Positions 1-6,205 of a stretch of DNA of 6,298 bases are shown piece after piece. A model generated the notes under the pieces. The model searched no databases and had not been told where the DNA came from. It worked only from the letters and a program-made list of their open reading frames with translations. The stretch is taken from NCBI GenBank assembly GCA_937891725.1, contig CALAHL010000593.1, positions 1 through 6,298 of the forward strand, in the 5' to 3' direction. The translations under genes and the position numbers were made by a program. The DNA is from an uncultured Rhodospirillaceae bacterium (GTDB lineage Bacteria > Pseudomonadota > Alphaproteobacteria > Thalassobaculales > Thalassobaculaceae). Within the stretch, counting starts at the first letter, position 1. Every line of letters begins with the position of its first letter.

Positions 1-895
1 CGGAGGTCCAGATTCCCAGATGGCGGGTCATCGGCTCGGCGGCTTTCCAGAACACCGGCGGTCGCAGGGACTTCACCGCATCACCCGGTGAGCGACCGTT
101 GGCGACGTGGCCCGACGCGAGATGCAGCCGCTGGAAATAGCCCTGCGCGATCCGGAGAATGCGGACCGGGCTCTCTCCCTGGCTGAACGCGCGGTCGAGC
201 GCATTCAGGATTCCGGAGGGGCGACCATCGGCGGCGGCGGAGACCAGTGCGTCCACCGCCAGGGCGGCCCCATCACCGATCGCCTCGATCACCGTGTCCA
301 GATCGATCGTCCCGCCCTGCCCGGCCATCAGGGCCAGCTTGTCCAGCTCGTTACGGGTGGCGATCCGGTCGCTGCCCAGGCGTTCGGCCAGATATTGCTC
401 GGCATCCCGGTCGAGCCTGACCTGGCCGGCCGTCATCGCCTCCTGGATCAGGTTGAGGACGTCGCGCGCCTCGTCGGCATAGCAGGCGATCGTGGCGAGA
501 TCGTCCCGGTTGCCCTCGAACAGTTTGCGCAGTCCGGCAGGCTTCAGATCGCCGGCCTCGATCACGATCAGGCTGTCGCCGGTCGGCGCCTCCAGGGCGG
601 CTTCGACCGCTTTCGAGGTTTTTTCGGTTGCGCCCCGCACCCGCACAAGCCGGCGGCCGCCCATCAGGGATTGCGCCGAGGCCTCGACCGCGATCCTGGC
701 ATCGTCGCCGTCCAGATCTTCCGGCATCAGGGTGGTGGCGTTGAACGGGTCGGAGAGGTCGGCGACCACCGTCCTGCAGATCCGCTCTGAGAGTTCCCGG
801 ACTTTTCCGTCGTCGGGACCGTAGAGCAGCACCGCGCGGATACCCGGTGGCGGGGTCTTGACGAACCGTTCGACCTCGCCCGCTTTCAGCTTCAT
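1..895 (-). CDS. holA: DNA polymerase III subunit delta (partial, C-terminus cut off by window edge)
   Basis: Delta is the clamp-loader subunit that opens the beta sliding clamp ring so it can be placed on primed DNA during chromosome replication; it acts in the cytoplasm within the DnaX complex. Reading leftward from ATG at 895-893, 298 codons stay open to position 1 with no stop. The protein begins MKLKAGEVERF and has the family's N-terminal AAA+-like signature LLYGPDDG (residues 23-30), a degenerate nucleotide-binding loop normal for delta. Near the end is GESPVRILR (about 240-248), the start of the C-terminal collar-domain helices. E. coli HolA is 343 aa, so roughly 40-45 residues are missing beyond the window. 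The start lies 25 nt after the lptE stop. An overlapping upstream ATG is out of frame and closes at once, which supports 895. No good Shine-Dalgarno is visible, so translation may be coupled to lptE. The family call is confident. Confidence 0.95.
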   Translation of the reverse strand, partial: MKLKAGEVERFVKTPPPGIRAVLLYGPDDGKVRELSERICRTVVADLSDPFNATTLMPEDLDGDDARIAVEASAQSLMGGRRLVRVRGATEKTSKAVEAALEAPTGDSLIVIEAGDLKPAGLRKLFEGNRDDLATIACYADEARDVLNLIQEAMTAGQVRLDRDAEQYLAERLGSDRIATRNELDKLALMAGQGGTIDLDTVIEAIGDGAALAVDALVSAAADGRPSGILNALDRAFSQGESPVRILRIAQGYFQRLHLASGHVANGRSPGDAVKSLRPPVFWKAAEPMTRHLGIWTS

Positions 896-920
896 CTGTC
901 GATCCGAGCGAGGGACGCCA

Positions 921-1433
921 TCAGGAGCCGCGCTCGAAGAACAGGCCGAGGCGCAGGCGCACGTCTTCCGCCAGCTGGCTCAGCGCCCGCTCGCGGGCAT
1001 TTTTCTCGGCCTCGAGCGAGGCGAACTCGGATTCCGCGATCGGGAAGCTGGTGATCCGCCGGTTTTCGCCGCGCAGGACGGGCGCGTCGGTCGCGAGGTC
1101 GGTCAGGACCCATTTTATGTCCGCCGTGTAGCGGCTGTAGGTCGAGGTGGCATCCTGCAGGATCGCGAGATCGGCCTGGGTCTCCTTCAAGGACACGTCC
1201 AGACGATACAAGGCCTGCGCCGCCCGCCCCCGCGGCAACAGCTGATCGCGCAGCTCGTTCCGCAGGATCTGGCCCGACCGATCCGGGATCGGCGGGATGT
1301 CGATGGTTGCCATCCTCTGGACCGAGGCAGCCTGTTTCGCGCCGGATGGGGCTTTGTAGAGCGGCTGGAACCCGCAGGCCGCCAAGACGGCGCCCAGGAG
1401 CACAAGAGCCAGAATTTGCCGGAGTGAGGCCAT
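921..1433 (-). CDS. lptE: LPS-assembly lipoprotein LptE
   Basis: LptE is the outer-membrane lipoprotein that plugs and helps fold the LptD barrel, which inserts lipopolysaccharide into the outer leaflet. The 170-aa product opens with a short basic segment and a hydrophobic stretch (residues 5-19), ending in lipobox L17-A18-A19-C20. Cys20 would be the lipidated first mature residue. The mature protein starts CGFQPLY, the hallmark of the LptE/RlpB family. The rest is a compact alpha/beta domain, and the C-terminal helix (EKNARERALSQLAEDVRLRL, about residues 143-162) is typical of alphaproteobacterial members. The ATG at 1433-1431 lies 15 nt after the leuS stop. A GGAGA ribosome-binding sequence sits at 1448-1444, 10 nt before the ATG, placing it in the same transcript as leuS. 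Length fits the family. I see no truncation or frameshift. Confidence 0.93.
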   Translation of the reverse strand: MASLRQILALVLLGAVLAACGFQPLYKAPSGAKQAASVQRMATIDIPPIPDRSGQILRNELRDQLLPRGRAAQALYRLDVSLKETQADLAILQDATSTYSRYTADIKWVLTDLATDAPVLRGENRRITSFPIAESEFASLEAEKNARERALSQLAEDVRLRLGLFFERGS

Positions 1434-1448
1434 GGCTCCCGCTGTCTC

Positions 1449-4016
1449 CTATGCGACCACGTTGACGATCTTGTCTGGAATGGCGATCACCTTGCGCGGC
1501 GGTTTGCCATCCAGTATGCGCTGGACGTTCGGCAGATCCATCGCCTGGGCGATCAGCTCGTCCTTGTCGGTGCCCTTGGCGACTTCAAGGGTGCCGCGCA
1601 GCTTGCCGTTGACCTGCACGCCGACCGTCACGACCGTGTTGAGGGCCAGGGACGGGTCGGCTTCGGGCCACGGCGCCCCCGCCAGAAGACCTTGATGTCC
1701 GAGTTCGACCCAAAGCTGCTCCGCGATATGCGGGGTCATGGGGGCCAGCAGGCGTACGGCGGTCTCCCAGCCGAAGCGCCGCACCCAGGCCTCGTCGTCG
1801 CCCGCACCGTCCAGCGCCAGCAGCGTGTTGGTCAGCTCGCGGATCTGGGCGACGCCCGAATTGAACCGGAAGCGCTCGACCGCGTCCGTCACCCCAAGGA
1901 TGGCCTTGTGACAGGCCCGATAGGCGGCCTCTGCCGCGTCGGACAACTGGGTCGGCTTCGGCGCCTGCGGGTCCGCGATCGGGGCTGCGGGTTCGGTCAC
2001 CGCCCGCCAGATCCTGTTGAGATAACGCCAGGCCCCGTCCACGCCGGCTTCCGTCCACTCCAGATCCCGCTCCGGCGGGCTGTCGGACAGCATGAACAGC
2101 CGTGCGGTATCGGCGCCGTAGGCGGCGATGATGCCGGCCGGATCGATCACGTTCCGTTTCGACTTCGACATCTTCTCGATCCGGCCACCGGTGACCGGCA
2201 ACCCGCCGTCGACCGTGACCAGGGCGCCGTCGGCGGTGCGCGTCACCTCTTCCGGGAACAGCCATTTGCCGTCGGGACCCTTGAAGGTCTCGTGGCAGAC
2301 CATGCCCTGGGTGATCAGACCGGCGAACGGCTCGCTGACGCCCAGATAGCCGCATTGTTTCAGGGCGCGGGTGAAGAACCGGGCATAGAGCAGGTGGAGC
2401 ACCGCGTGCTCGACCCCGCCGATATACTGGTCAACCTGCATCCAGTAATCGACCGCCTCGCGCCCAAACGCCGTAGCCGCCTTGGGATCGCAGAACCGCA
2501 GGAAATACCACGAGGATTCGAAGAAGGTGTCGAAAGTGTCGGTTTCCCGCGTGGCGGCGCCCCCGCAGCCTAGGCAGGTCGTGTCCTTCCAGGTCGGATG
2601 GCGGGCGATCGGGTTGCCGGGCTCGTCGAAATCGATGTCCTCCGGCAGCTGCACCGGCAGCTGATCTTCCGGCACCGGCATCGGCCCACAGCTCGGACAG
2701 TGGATCACCGGGATCGGACAGCCCCAATAGCGCTGGCGTGAGACGCCCCAGTCCCGCAGCCGGAACGTGGTGGTGCGCTCGCCCAATCCCATGTCCTGGA
2801 GCCGGCCCGCGACCTCGGATTTCGCGGCTTCAATCTCCATGCCGTCCAGGAAATCGGAATTGAAGATGGTTCCGGGACCGGTATAGGCCTCGGTGCCAAT
2901 CTCGACGCCTGCAGGTTCGGCTTTCGGCGGCAGCACCACCGGCAAAACCGGCAGGTCCATCTTGCGGGCGAAGTCCAGATCCCTCTGATCATGGGCCGGA
3001 CAGCCGAACACCGCCCCGGTGCCGTAGTCCATCAGCACGAAGTTGGCGACATAGATCGGCAGGGTCAGCCCCGCGATGAACGGGTGCTTGACCGAGAGAG
3101 CGGTGCGGAACCCCTTCTTCTCTGCGGTCTCGATTGCCGCCTCGCTGGTGCCGCTCCGGTTACAGTCCGCGATGAACGCCGTCAGCTCGGTGTTTCCCTC
3201 CGCCAGCTCGGCCGCAAGCGGATGGTTGGGCGAGATCGCGCAGAAACTGGCGCCGAAAATCGTGTCCGGCCGGGTGGTGAAAACTTCCAGCCGGTCCGAG
3301 CGCCCGTCGATCTCAAAGCGGATATGCGCGCCTTCAGACTTGCCGATCCAGTTCCGCTGCATCAGGCGAACCCTGTCCGGCCAACGGTCGAGATCGGTCT
3401 CGATGGCGGCCAGCAGCTCCTCGGCAAAGTCTGTGATCTTCAGGAACCACTGAGACAGCTTGCGCTTTTCGACCAGGGCGCCGGAGCGCCAGCCGCGCCC
3501 GTCGATCACCTGCTCGTTCGCGAGCACGGTATTTTCGACCGGATCCCAGTTGACCCAGCTTTCCTTGCGGTAGGCGAGGCCGGCCTTCAGGAAATCGAGG
3601 AAAATCTTCTGTTCGTGGCGATAATAGGAGGGGTCGCAGGTCGCAACTTCCCGGCGCCAATCGTAGCTGAGCCCGATGGCCTTCAGCTGGACCTTCATCG
3701 CGTCGATGTTCTCGTGCGTCCATTTATGGGGATGCACCTTGCGTTCGATCGCGGCGTTTTCCGCCGGCAGGCCGAAGGCGTCCCATCCCATCGGGTGCAG
3801 CACATTGAAGCCCTGCGCCGCCTTGTAGCGCGCGACCACGTCACCGAGCGTGTAGTTCCGGACATGTCCCATATGGATGCGTCCCGACGGATACGGGAAC
3901 ATCTCCAGGACGTAATACTTCTTCTTCGCGGGGTCGACATCGACCTCGAAGCTGCCGGCATCCGCCCATGCGGCCTGCCACCGTGCTTCGCTTTCCTTTA
4001 CGTTATATCTCGACAT
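1449..4016 (-). CDS. leuS: Leucyl-tRNA synthetase (leucine--tRNA ligase, class I)
   Basis: This cytoplasmic enzyme charges tRNA-Leu with leucine using ATP and proofreads misactivated amino acids. The 855-aa length is normal for bacterial LeuRS. Visible landmarks are: FPYPSGRIHMGH with the class I HIGH-type motif HMGH at residues 48-51; the CP1 editing domain with threonine-rich TTRPDT at 247-252 and the GCPAHDQRD loop whose aspartates D343 and D346 match the editing-site aspartates of the E. coli enzyme; a four-cysteine zinc-type module C440-x2-C443 and C481-x2-C484; ETDTFDTFFESSWY at 491-504; KMSKS at 615-619; then the helical anticodon-binding domain and a C-terminal domain containing QVNGKLRG (801-808). 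Both catalytic and editing motifs are intact, so it should be a fully functional, editing-competent enzyme. It starts at ATG 4016-4014 with only a weak Shine-Dalgarno, 82 nt after the DUF3576 gene, and is followed 15 nt later by lptE. Confidence 0.98.
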   Translation of the reverse strand: MSRYNVKESEARWQAAWADAGSFEVDVDPAKKKYYVLEMFPYPSGRIHMGHVRNYTLGDVVARYKAAQGFNVLHPMGWDAFGLPAENAAIERKVHPHKWTHENIDAMKVQLKAIGLSYDWRREVATCDPSYYRHEQKIFLDFLKAGLAYRKESWVNWDPVENTVLANEQVIDGRGWRSGALVEKRKLSQWFLKITDFAEELLAAIETDLDRWPDRVRLMQRNWIGKSEGAHIRFEIDGRSDRLEVFTTRPDTIFGASFCAISPNHPLAAELAEGNTELTAFIADCNRSGTSEAAIETAEKKGFRTALSVKHPFIAGLTLPIYVANFVLMDYGTGAVFGCPAHDQRDLDFARKMDLPVLPVVLPPKAEPAGVEIGTEAYTGPGTIFNSDFLDGMEIEAAKSEVAGRLQDMGLGERTTTFRLRDWGVSRQRYWGCPIPVIHCPSCGPMPVPEDQLPVQLPEDIDFDEPGNPIARHPTWKDTTCLGCGGAATRETDTFDTFFESSWYFLRFCDPKAATAFGREAVDYWMQVDQYIGGVEHAVLHLLYARFFTRALKQCGYLGVSEPFAGLITQGMVCHETFKGPDGKWLFPEEVTRTADGALVTVDGGLPVTGGRIEKMSKSKRNVIDPAGIIAAYGADTARLFMLSDSPPERDLEWTEAGVDGAWRYLNRIWRAVTEPAAPIADPQAPKPTQLSDAAEAAYRACHKAILGVTDAVERFRFNSGVAQIRELTNTLLALDGAGDDEAWVRRFGWETAVRLLAPMTPHIAEQLWVELGHQGLLAGAPWPEADPSLALNTVVTVGVQVNGKLRGTLEVAKGTDKDELIAQAMDLPNVQRILDGKPPRKVIAIPDKIVNVVA

Positions 4017-4098
4017 GGCTGTTTCGCCGCCGCTTCCGTCCTGACTATTGAGCTTGAACCCGGCGCTCGGCCGGATCGCTTACCGACTCCCGGACCGG

Positions 4099-4665
4099 CT
4101 ACTGGCCCGAGGTCTGTTGAATCCTGATCTGGCGGGCCCGCGTGAGGATCACGTCCTCGAGATCCTTCCCCATCGCCTCATCGGCGCGCGCATCGACCCA
4201 GGTGTCCGTCCCGGTCTTCTGCTGACGGAACACGTTTGCCCGGATCCCGTCGGAGCGCAGCGCACGGTCCAGGATATAGACCGTGATCTTGAAGCGCTCA
4301 GTCGGACTTTCCGACGGGTTGTACCAATCGGTGATGATCACCCCACCGAACGGATCCGCTGATGCCAGAGGCATGAAAGCAAGGGTGTCGAGCGAGGCCC
4401 GCCATAGAAAGGCGTTTACCGCGATGCCCGAGCCTTGGCCCGGATCGCTGGGCTCCCCCAGGGAGAACAGCTCGAAGCCGTCATCGCCGAGCAGACTCTC
4501 CTGCTTGTCATAGGTCGGTAGTCCGCCCGGTCCCGAGGTCGGATACTCGTATTCAACAGGCAGGTCCGATCCGCAGCCGGCGAAGCCGATCGCCACGAGC
4601 AGCATCAGGCCCACGACCGACCCGCGCCGAAACTGCGCCCTAGAGGTATCCATGATCTGAGTCAT
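4099..4665 (-). CDS. DUF3576 family lipoprotein, function unknown
   Basis: This is a predicted envelope lipoprotein of 188 aa. The ATG at 4665-4663 gives a basic N-region (R10, R14-R15), a hydrophobic segment (about residues 16-30) and a lipobox FAG-C31, followed by G-S-D. The reading frame is open further to a TTG at 4725, but the ATG start gives a clean lipoprotein signal, and the extension (MRAPHAAVNTG...) has no signal character. An ATG at residue 5 is also possible. After a low-complexity linker (residues 34-78), the conserved block GIAVNAFLWRASLDTLAFMP (80-99) leads into SADPFGGVIITDWY (102-115) and ERFKITVYILD (about 122-132). These are the recognisable core of DUF3576, a family common in alphaproteobacteria and often next to leuS. 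The C-terminal helix LEDVILTRARQIR ends the domain. No catalytic residues can be named. Position upstream of leuS-lptE suggests the same transcript. If AAAAGG at 4684-4679 is the ribosome-binding site, its 13-nt spacing is long. Confidence 0.85.
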   Translation of the reverse strand: MTQIMDTSRAQFRRGSVVGLMLLVAIGFAGCGSDLPVEYEYPTSGPGGLPTYDKQESLLGDDGFELFSLGEPSDPGQGSGIAVNAFLWRASLDTLAFMPLASADPFGGVIITDWYNPSESPTERFKITVYILDRALRSDGIRANVFRQQKTGTDTWVDARADEAMGKDLEDVILTRARQIRIQQTSGQ

Positions 4666-4682
4666 TGACGCACCACTACCTT

Positions 4683-4703
4683 TTAACAGAGTCCCTGTAT
4701 TAA
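4683..4703. repeat. Imperfect dyad overlapping the leftward -10 region
   Basis: The arm TTAACAG (4683-4689) faces CTGTATTAA (4695-4703), complementary apart from one extra A, around a 5-nt centre. It covers the candidate -10 and predicted start of the leftward operon, a place where a repressor could act. TTAAC also recurs directly at 4683-4687 and 4700-4704. No bound protein can be named. Confidence 0.4.
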
Positions 4704-4725
4704 CTGCGGCGTGGGGCGCGCGCAA
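4697..4725 (-). promoter_or_regulatory. Candidate promoter for the DUF3576-leuS-lptE-holA operon
   Basis: Reading leftward, TTGCGC (4725-4720) could serve as a -35 and TAATAC (4702-4697) as a -10, with a 17-nt spacer. Transcription would then start near 4690, giving a leader of about 25 nt before the DUF3576 ATG at 4665. The hexamers match the housekeeping consensus only partly, so this is a positional inference. Confidence 0.35.
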
Positions 4726-4745
4726 TCATGGAAGCAGGCGCGCGC
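4716..4745. repeat. Pair of (GC)4 tracts
   Basis: GCGCGCGC occurs at 4716-4723 and again at 4738-4745, with starts 22 bp apart. Each tract is self-complementary and they are also complementary to each other, so a hairpin is possible. The left tract overlaps the candidate -35 of the leftward operon. In GC-rich DNA this could be chance. Confidence 0.5.
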
Positions 4746-4752
4746 GTGGAGT

Positions 4753-4778
4753 TGTGAGCTCTTTTCGGAGATCTCACA
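4753..4778. repeat. 26-bp inverted repeat, TGTGAGCTC / GATCTCACA arms
   Basis: Arms of 9 nt at 4753-4761 and 4770-4778 match at 8 of 9 positions around an 8-nt centre. The outer TGTGAG/CTCACA pairs are perfect. It resembles an operator for a dimeric regulator but has no identified binding protein. The half-site spacing (16 nt between TGTGA and TCACA) is too wide for a standard CRP site. It lies between the two divergent promoters. Confidence 0.55.
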
Positions 4779-4809
4779 CCACCGGCGCCGGGCGGAACGG
4801 CAGCCGCGT

Positions 4810-4835
4810 GGTCGATTGCGGAGTCCAAATCGACC
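4810..4835. repeat. 26-bp inverted repeat, GGTCGATT / AATCGACC arms
   Basis: Perfect 8-nt complementary arms at 4810-4817 and 4828-4835 flank a 10-nt centre that contains a GAGTC site (4821-4825). The overall span equals that of the dyad at 4753-4778, and centre-to-centre distance between them is 57 bp. It may be an operator or, if transcribed, a hairpin. It lies about 130 nt upstream of the suggested porin transcription start. Confidence 0.6.
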
Positions 4836-4861
4836 TCTCAGACCTGGGCACCCTGCCTTGT

Positions 4862-4879
4862 TGTGGCATTTTCGTCACA
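4862..4879. repeat. Short dyad TGTGGC / GTCACA upstream of porin
   Basis: Arms TGTGGC (4862-4867) and GTCACA (4874-4879) match at 5 of 6 positions (one G/T-type mismatch) around ATTTTC. The dyad shares its TGTG/CACA ends with the 26-bp repeat at 4753-4778. It is two bases wider than a canonical CRP/FNR-family arrangement (8 rather than 6 nt between TGTGG and TCACA), so no regulator is assigned. Confidence 0.35.
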
Positions 4880-4916
4880 TTGAGACAGTTTTGCACCGTA
4901 GATCGGCTTGGATTTG

Positions 4917-4945
4917 TTGACGCGTCAGGGCGGTAGGCATAGCAA
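4917..4945 (+). promoter_or_regulatory. Candidate porin promoter
   Basis: TTGACG (4917-4922) matches the -35 consensus at 5 of 6 positions. With a 17-nt spacer it is followed by TAGCAA (4940-4945), a weak -10, predicting a start near 4952 and a leader of about 88 nt. An alternative -35 is TTGAGA at 4880-4885, but no reasonable -10 follows it at normal spacing. Alphaproteobacterial promoters often have poor -10 elements, so this remains tentative. Confidence 0.35.
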
Positions 4946-4991
4946 TGCGGTCGACGCGATGGTCAAGACACTTCTGCAAGACGTCGTTTCT

Positions 4992-5008
4992 CGGGCCACG
5001 CGTGCCCG
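4992..5008 (+). repeat. Leader hairpin upstream of porin start
   Basis: CGGGC (4992-4996) pairs with GCCCG (5004-5008) around a 7-nt loop in the presumed 5' leader, ending 31 nt before the start codon. It could stabilise an abundant mRNA or be a small RNA target region, but five base pairs in GC-rich sequence is modest evidence. Confidence 0.35.
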
Positions 5009-5025
5009 GATAACACCTCGAACTC

Positions 5026-5037
5026 GGGAGAATGGGG
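5026..5037 (+). promoter_or_regulatory. Porin ribosome-binding site fixing the start at 5040
   Basis: GGGAG at 5026-5030 (9 nt before the ATG) is a good Shine-Dalgarno, and GGGG at 5034-5037 lies two nt from the start. This placement and the signal peptide immediately after 5040 decide against the longer in-frame reading from a TTG at 4908. Confidence 0.75.
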
Positions 5038-5039
5038 AA

Positions 5040-6143
5040 ATGAAGAAGGTTCTTCTCGGCTCGACGGCCCTCGTGGCCGCGGGCGTGATGGCGACCGCAC
5101 CTGCTTCGGCTGCTGAGAAGCTGTCGGCTAAGGTTGGCGGTTACATGGAGCAGTGGGTTGGTTACAGCTCTGTTGACGACAGCGGCGCAGCTTCTGGTGA
5201 CACCAGCGGTTTCGACGTCAAGTCCGACTCCGAAATTCACTTCAAGGGCGCGACCGTTCTCGATAACGGCATCGAGTTCGGCATCAACGTTCAGCTTGAA
5301 GCCAACCACAATGGTGGCGACCAGATCGACGAATCCTACCTGATCATCAAGGGCTCGTTCGGTGAGATCAACATCGGTTCCGAGAATTCGGCGATGTACA
5401 AGATGCACTATGCTCCGAACGAGTTCGGCATCGGCATCAACTCCGGTGACCAGGCTGACTGGACCCTGGGTTCGGGTGCTTCGATCTCTTCCTCGGGCAC
5501 GTTCCGCGGTCCGTTCGGTTCGACCTATATGGAGCCGGCTCGCACCAACGACAGCGAAAAGATCACCTACTACACCCCGCGCGTTGCTGGGTTCCAGTTC
5601 GGTGCTTCTTACTCGCCCGACACGTCTCAGGACAGCAATGTCAGGACCAATAGCGATACCGCTCTGACTGATGGCGTGATGTTCGGCGCCAACTACGTCA
5701 ACAACTTCGGTGGTTTCGACGTGGCTGTGTCCGGTGGTTACGGCACCTTCTTGGATTCCCCTGCGGGTTCCAATGAGCCGGAAGCCTACTCGGCCGGTAT
5801 CACCCTGGGTTACGCTGGCTTCGGCATCGGCGCATCCTGGGCTCGCTTCGACGACTCCGGCGCCACCGATGGTGACGGCTATAACCTCGGCGTGTCTTAC
5901 GAGACCGGCCCGTTCGGTGTTAGCCTGAGCTACTTCAACGGTGAGCGTGCTGGTTCCGGTGCGGCCACTGCTGGTGGTTCGCAGGCAGAGCAGGACACCT
6001 TCGCTCTGTCCGGCAAGTATGCTCTGGGCCCGGGCGTGACGGCTGCTGCTACCCTCGGTCATTCCGAGTACACCAGCTCGACCGCCGGCGTTGCCGACGT
6101 GGAAGCAACCTACTTCGTGACCGGTATCAAGCTGAGCTTCTAA
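5040..6143 (+). CDS. Outer-membrane porin, Gram-negative trimeric type
   Basis: This is a predicted beta-barrel channel for passive diffusion of small solutes across the outer membrane. The 367-aa precursor starts MKKVLLGSTALVAAGVMA and has a signal peptide likely cut after ASA (A24), leaving a mature protein of about 343 residues that begins AEKLSAKVGGYMEQW. The body shows alternating polar/hydrophobic strands, aromatic girdle residues and Gly/Asp/Ser-rich turns, for example EIHFKGATVLDNGIEFGINV and GFGIGASWARFDD. The IDESYLIIKGSFGEINIGSE segment is characteristic of general porins of this class. It ends in YFVTGIKLSF, whose terminal Phe is the usual recognition signal for the BAM assembly machinery. 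No cysteine is seen in the mature chain. Codon choice favours GCT, GGT, GTT and avoids rare codons, unlike leuS beside it, which points to very high expression. It appears to be a single-gene transcript with its own promoter and terminator. Pore selectivity cannot be read from sequence. Confidence 0.93.
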   Translation: MKKVLLGSTALVAAGVMATAPASAAEKLSAKVGGYMEQWVGYSSVDDSGAASGDTSGFDVKSDSEIHFKGATVLDNGIEFGINVQLEANHNGGDQIDESYLIIKGSFGEINIGSENSAMYKMHYAPNEFGIGINSGDQADWTLGSGASISSSGTFRGPFGSTYMEPARTNDSEKITYYTPRVAGFQFGASYSPDTSQDSNVRTNSDTALTDGVMFGANYVNNFGGFDVAVSGGYGTFLDSPAGSNEPEAYSAGITLGYAGFGIGASWARFDDSGATDGDGYNLGVSYETGPFGVSLSYFNGERAGSGAATAGGSQAEQDTFALSGKYALGPGVTAAATLGHSEYTSSTAGVADVEATYFVTGIKLSF

Positions 6144-6149
6144 AGCTCG

Positions 6150-6173
6150 GTCGGTTTCCGATCCGACTATCGG
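6150..6173 (+). repeat. Overlapping alternative hairpins after the porin stop
   Basis: Three mutually exclusive pairings lie in the 3' untranslated segment: TCGG/CCGA (6151-6154 with 6158-6161), GTCGG/CCGAC (6150-6154 with 6163-6167) and CCGAT/ATCGG (6158-6162 with 6169-6173). They precede the terminator and could add 3'-end stability. Each stem is only 4-5 bp. Confidence 0.3.
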
Positions 6174-6175
6174 GG

Positions 6176-6205
6176 AAGGGGCTGCCCAATCGGGCGGCCC
6201 CTTTT
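6176..6205 (+). terminator. Rho-independent terminator of the porin gene
   Basis: A 12-bp stem (6176-6187 with 6192-6203) containing one G-T wobble and a 4-nt AATC loop is followed by a short T-run (TTTT at 6202-6205). The strongly GC-rich stem, 32 nt after the porin stop, is typical for an abundant monocistronic message. The reverse strand lacks a T-run, so it should act in one direction. Confidence 0.85.

Larger units (their letters stand above)
4666..5039. other. Divergent intergenic region between the DUF3576 gene and the porin gene
   Basis: These 374 nt separate two genes transcribed away from each other, so promoters for both must lie here. No convincing protein-coding gene is present: the frames open through it use only TTG starts or are extensions of the flanking genes. 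The region contains several dyads listed separately, two GAGTC (GANTC-type) sites at 4689-4693 and 4821-4825, and a ~90-nt leader before the porin. GANTC is the CcrM methylation target in many alphaproteobacteria, but two sites in this length is about what base composition predicts. Confidence 0.8.

Noticed and set aside
2991..4127. 378-codon open frame on the plus strand, antisense to leuS
   Set aside because: It is also in codon register with leuS and open because of leuS codon bias; no recognisable protein features. The similar frames at 107-790, 858-1427 and 1692-2573 are rejected for the same reason.
4683..4704. CtrA box
   Set aside because: The two TTAAC elements are 17 bp apart, not in the TTAA-N7-TTAA arrangement that CtrA recognises.
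4753..4778. CRP/FNR-type binding site
   Set aside because: TGTGA and TCACA half-sites are 16 nt apart instead of 6, and the second dyad at 4862-4879 has 8, so neither fits the canonical spacing.
4908..5039. N-terminal extension of the porin from a TTG at 4908
   Set aside because: The extension would bury the signal peptide behind 44 residues without secretion character and would start upstream of the candidate -35. The ATG at 5040 has a proper ribosome-binding site and signal peptide.
5032..5043. Mini-ORF ATG-GGG-AAA-TGA overlapping the porin start codon
   Set aside because: Its only ribosome-binding sequence lies one nt away, too close for initiation, and three codons are easily explained by chance in a purine-rich ribosome-binding segment.
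4875..6062. 395-codon open frame on the minus strand, antisense to the porin
   Set aside because: It shares exact codon register with the porin, so it is open simply because the porin avoids TTA, CTA and TCA. The translation is compositionally odd, with no domain or signal, and runs beyond the porin start into the promoter region.
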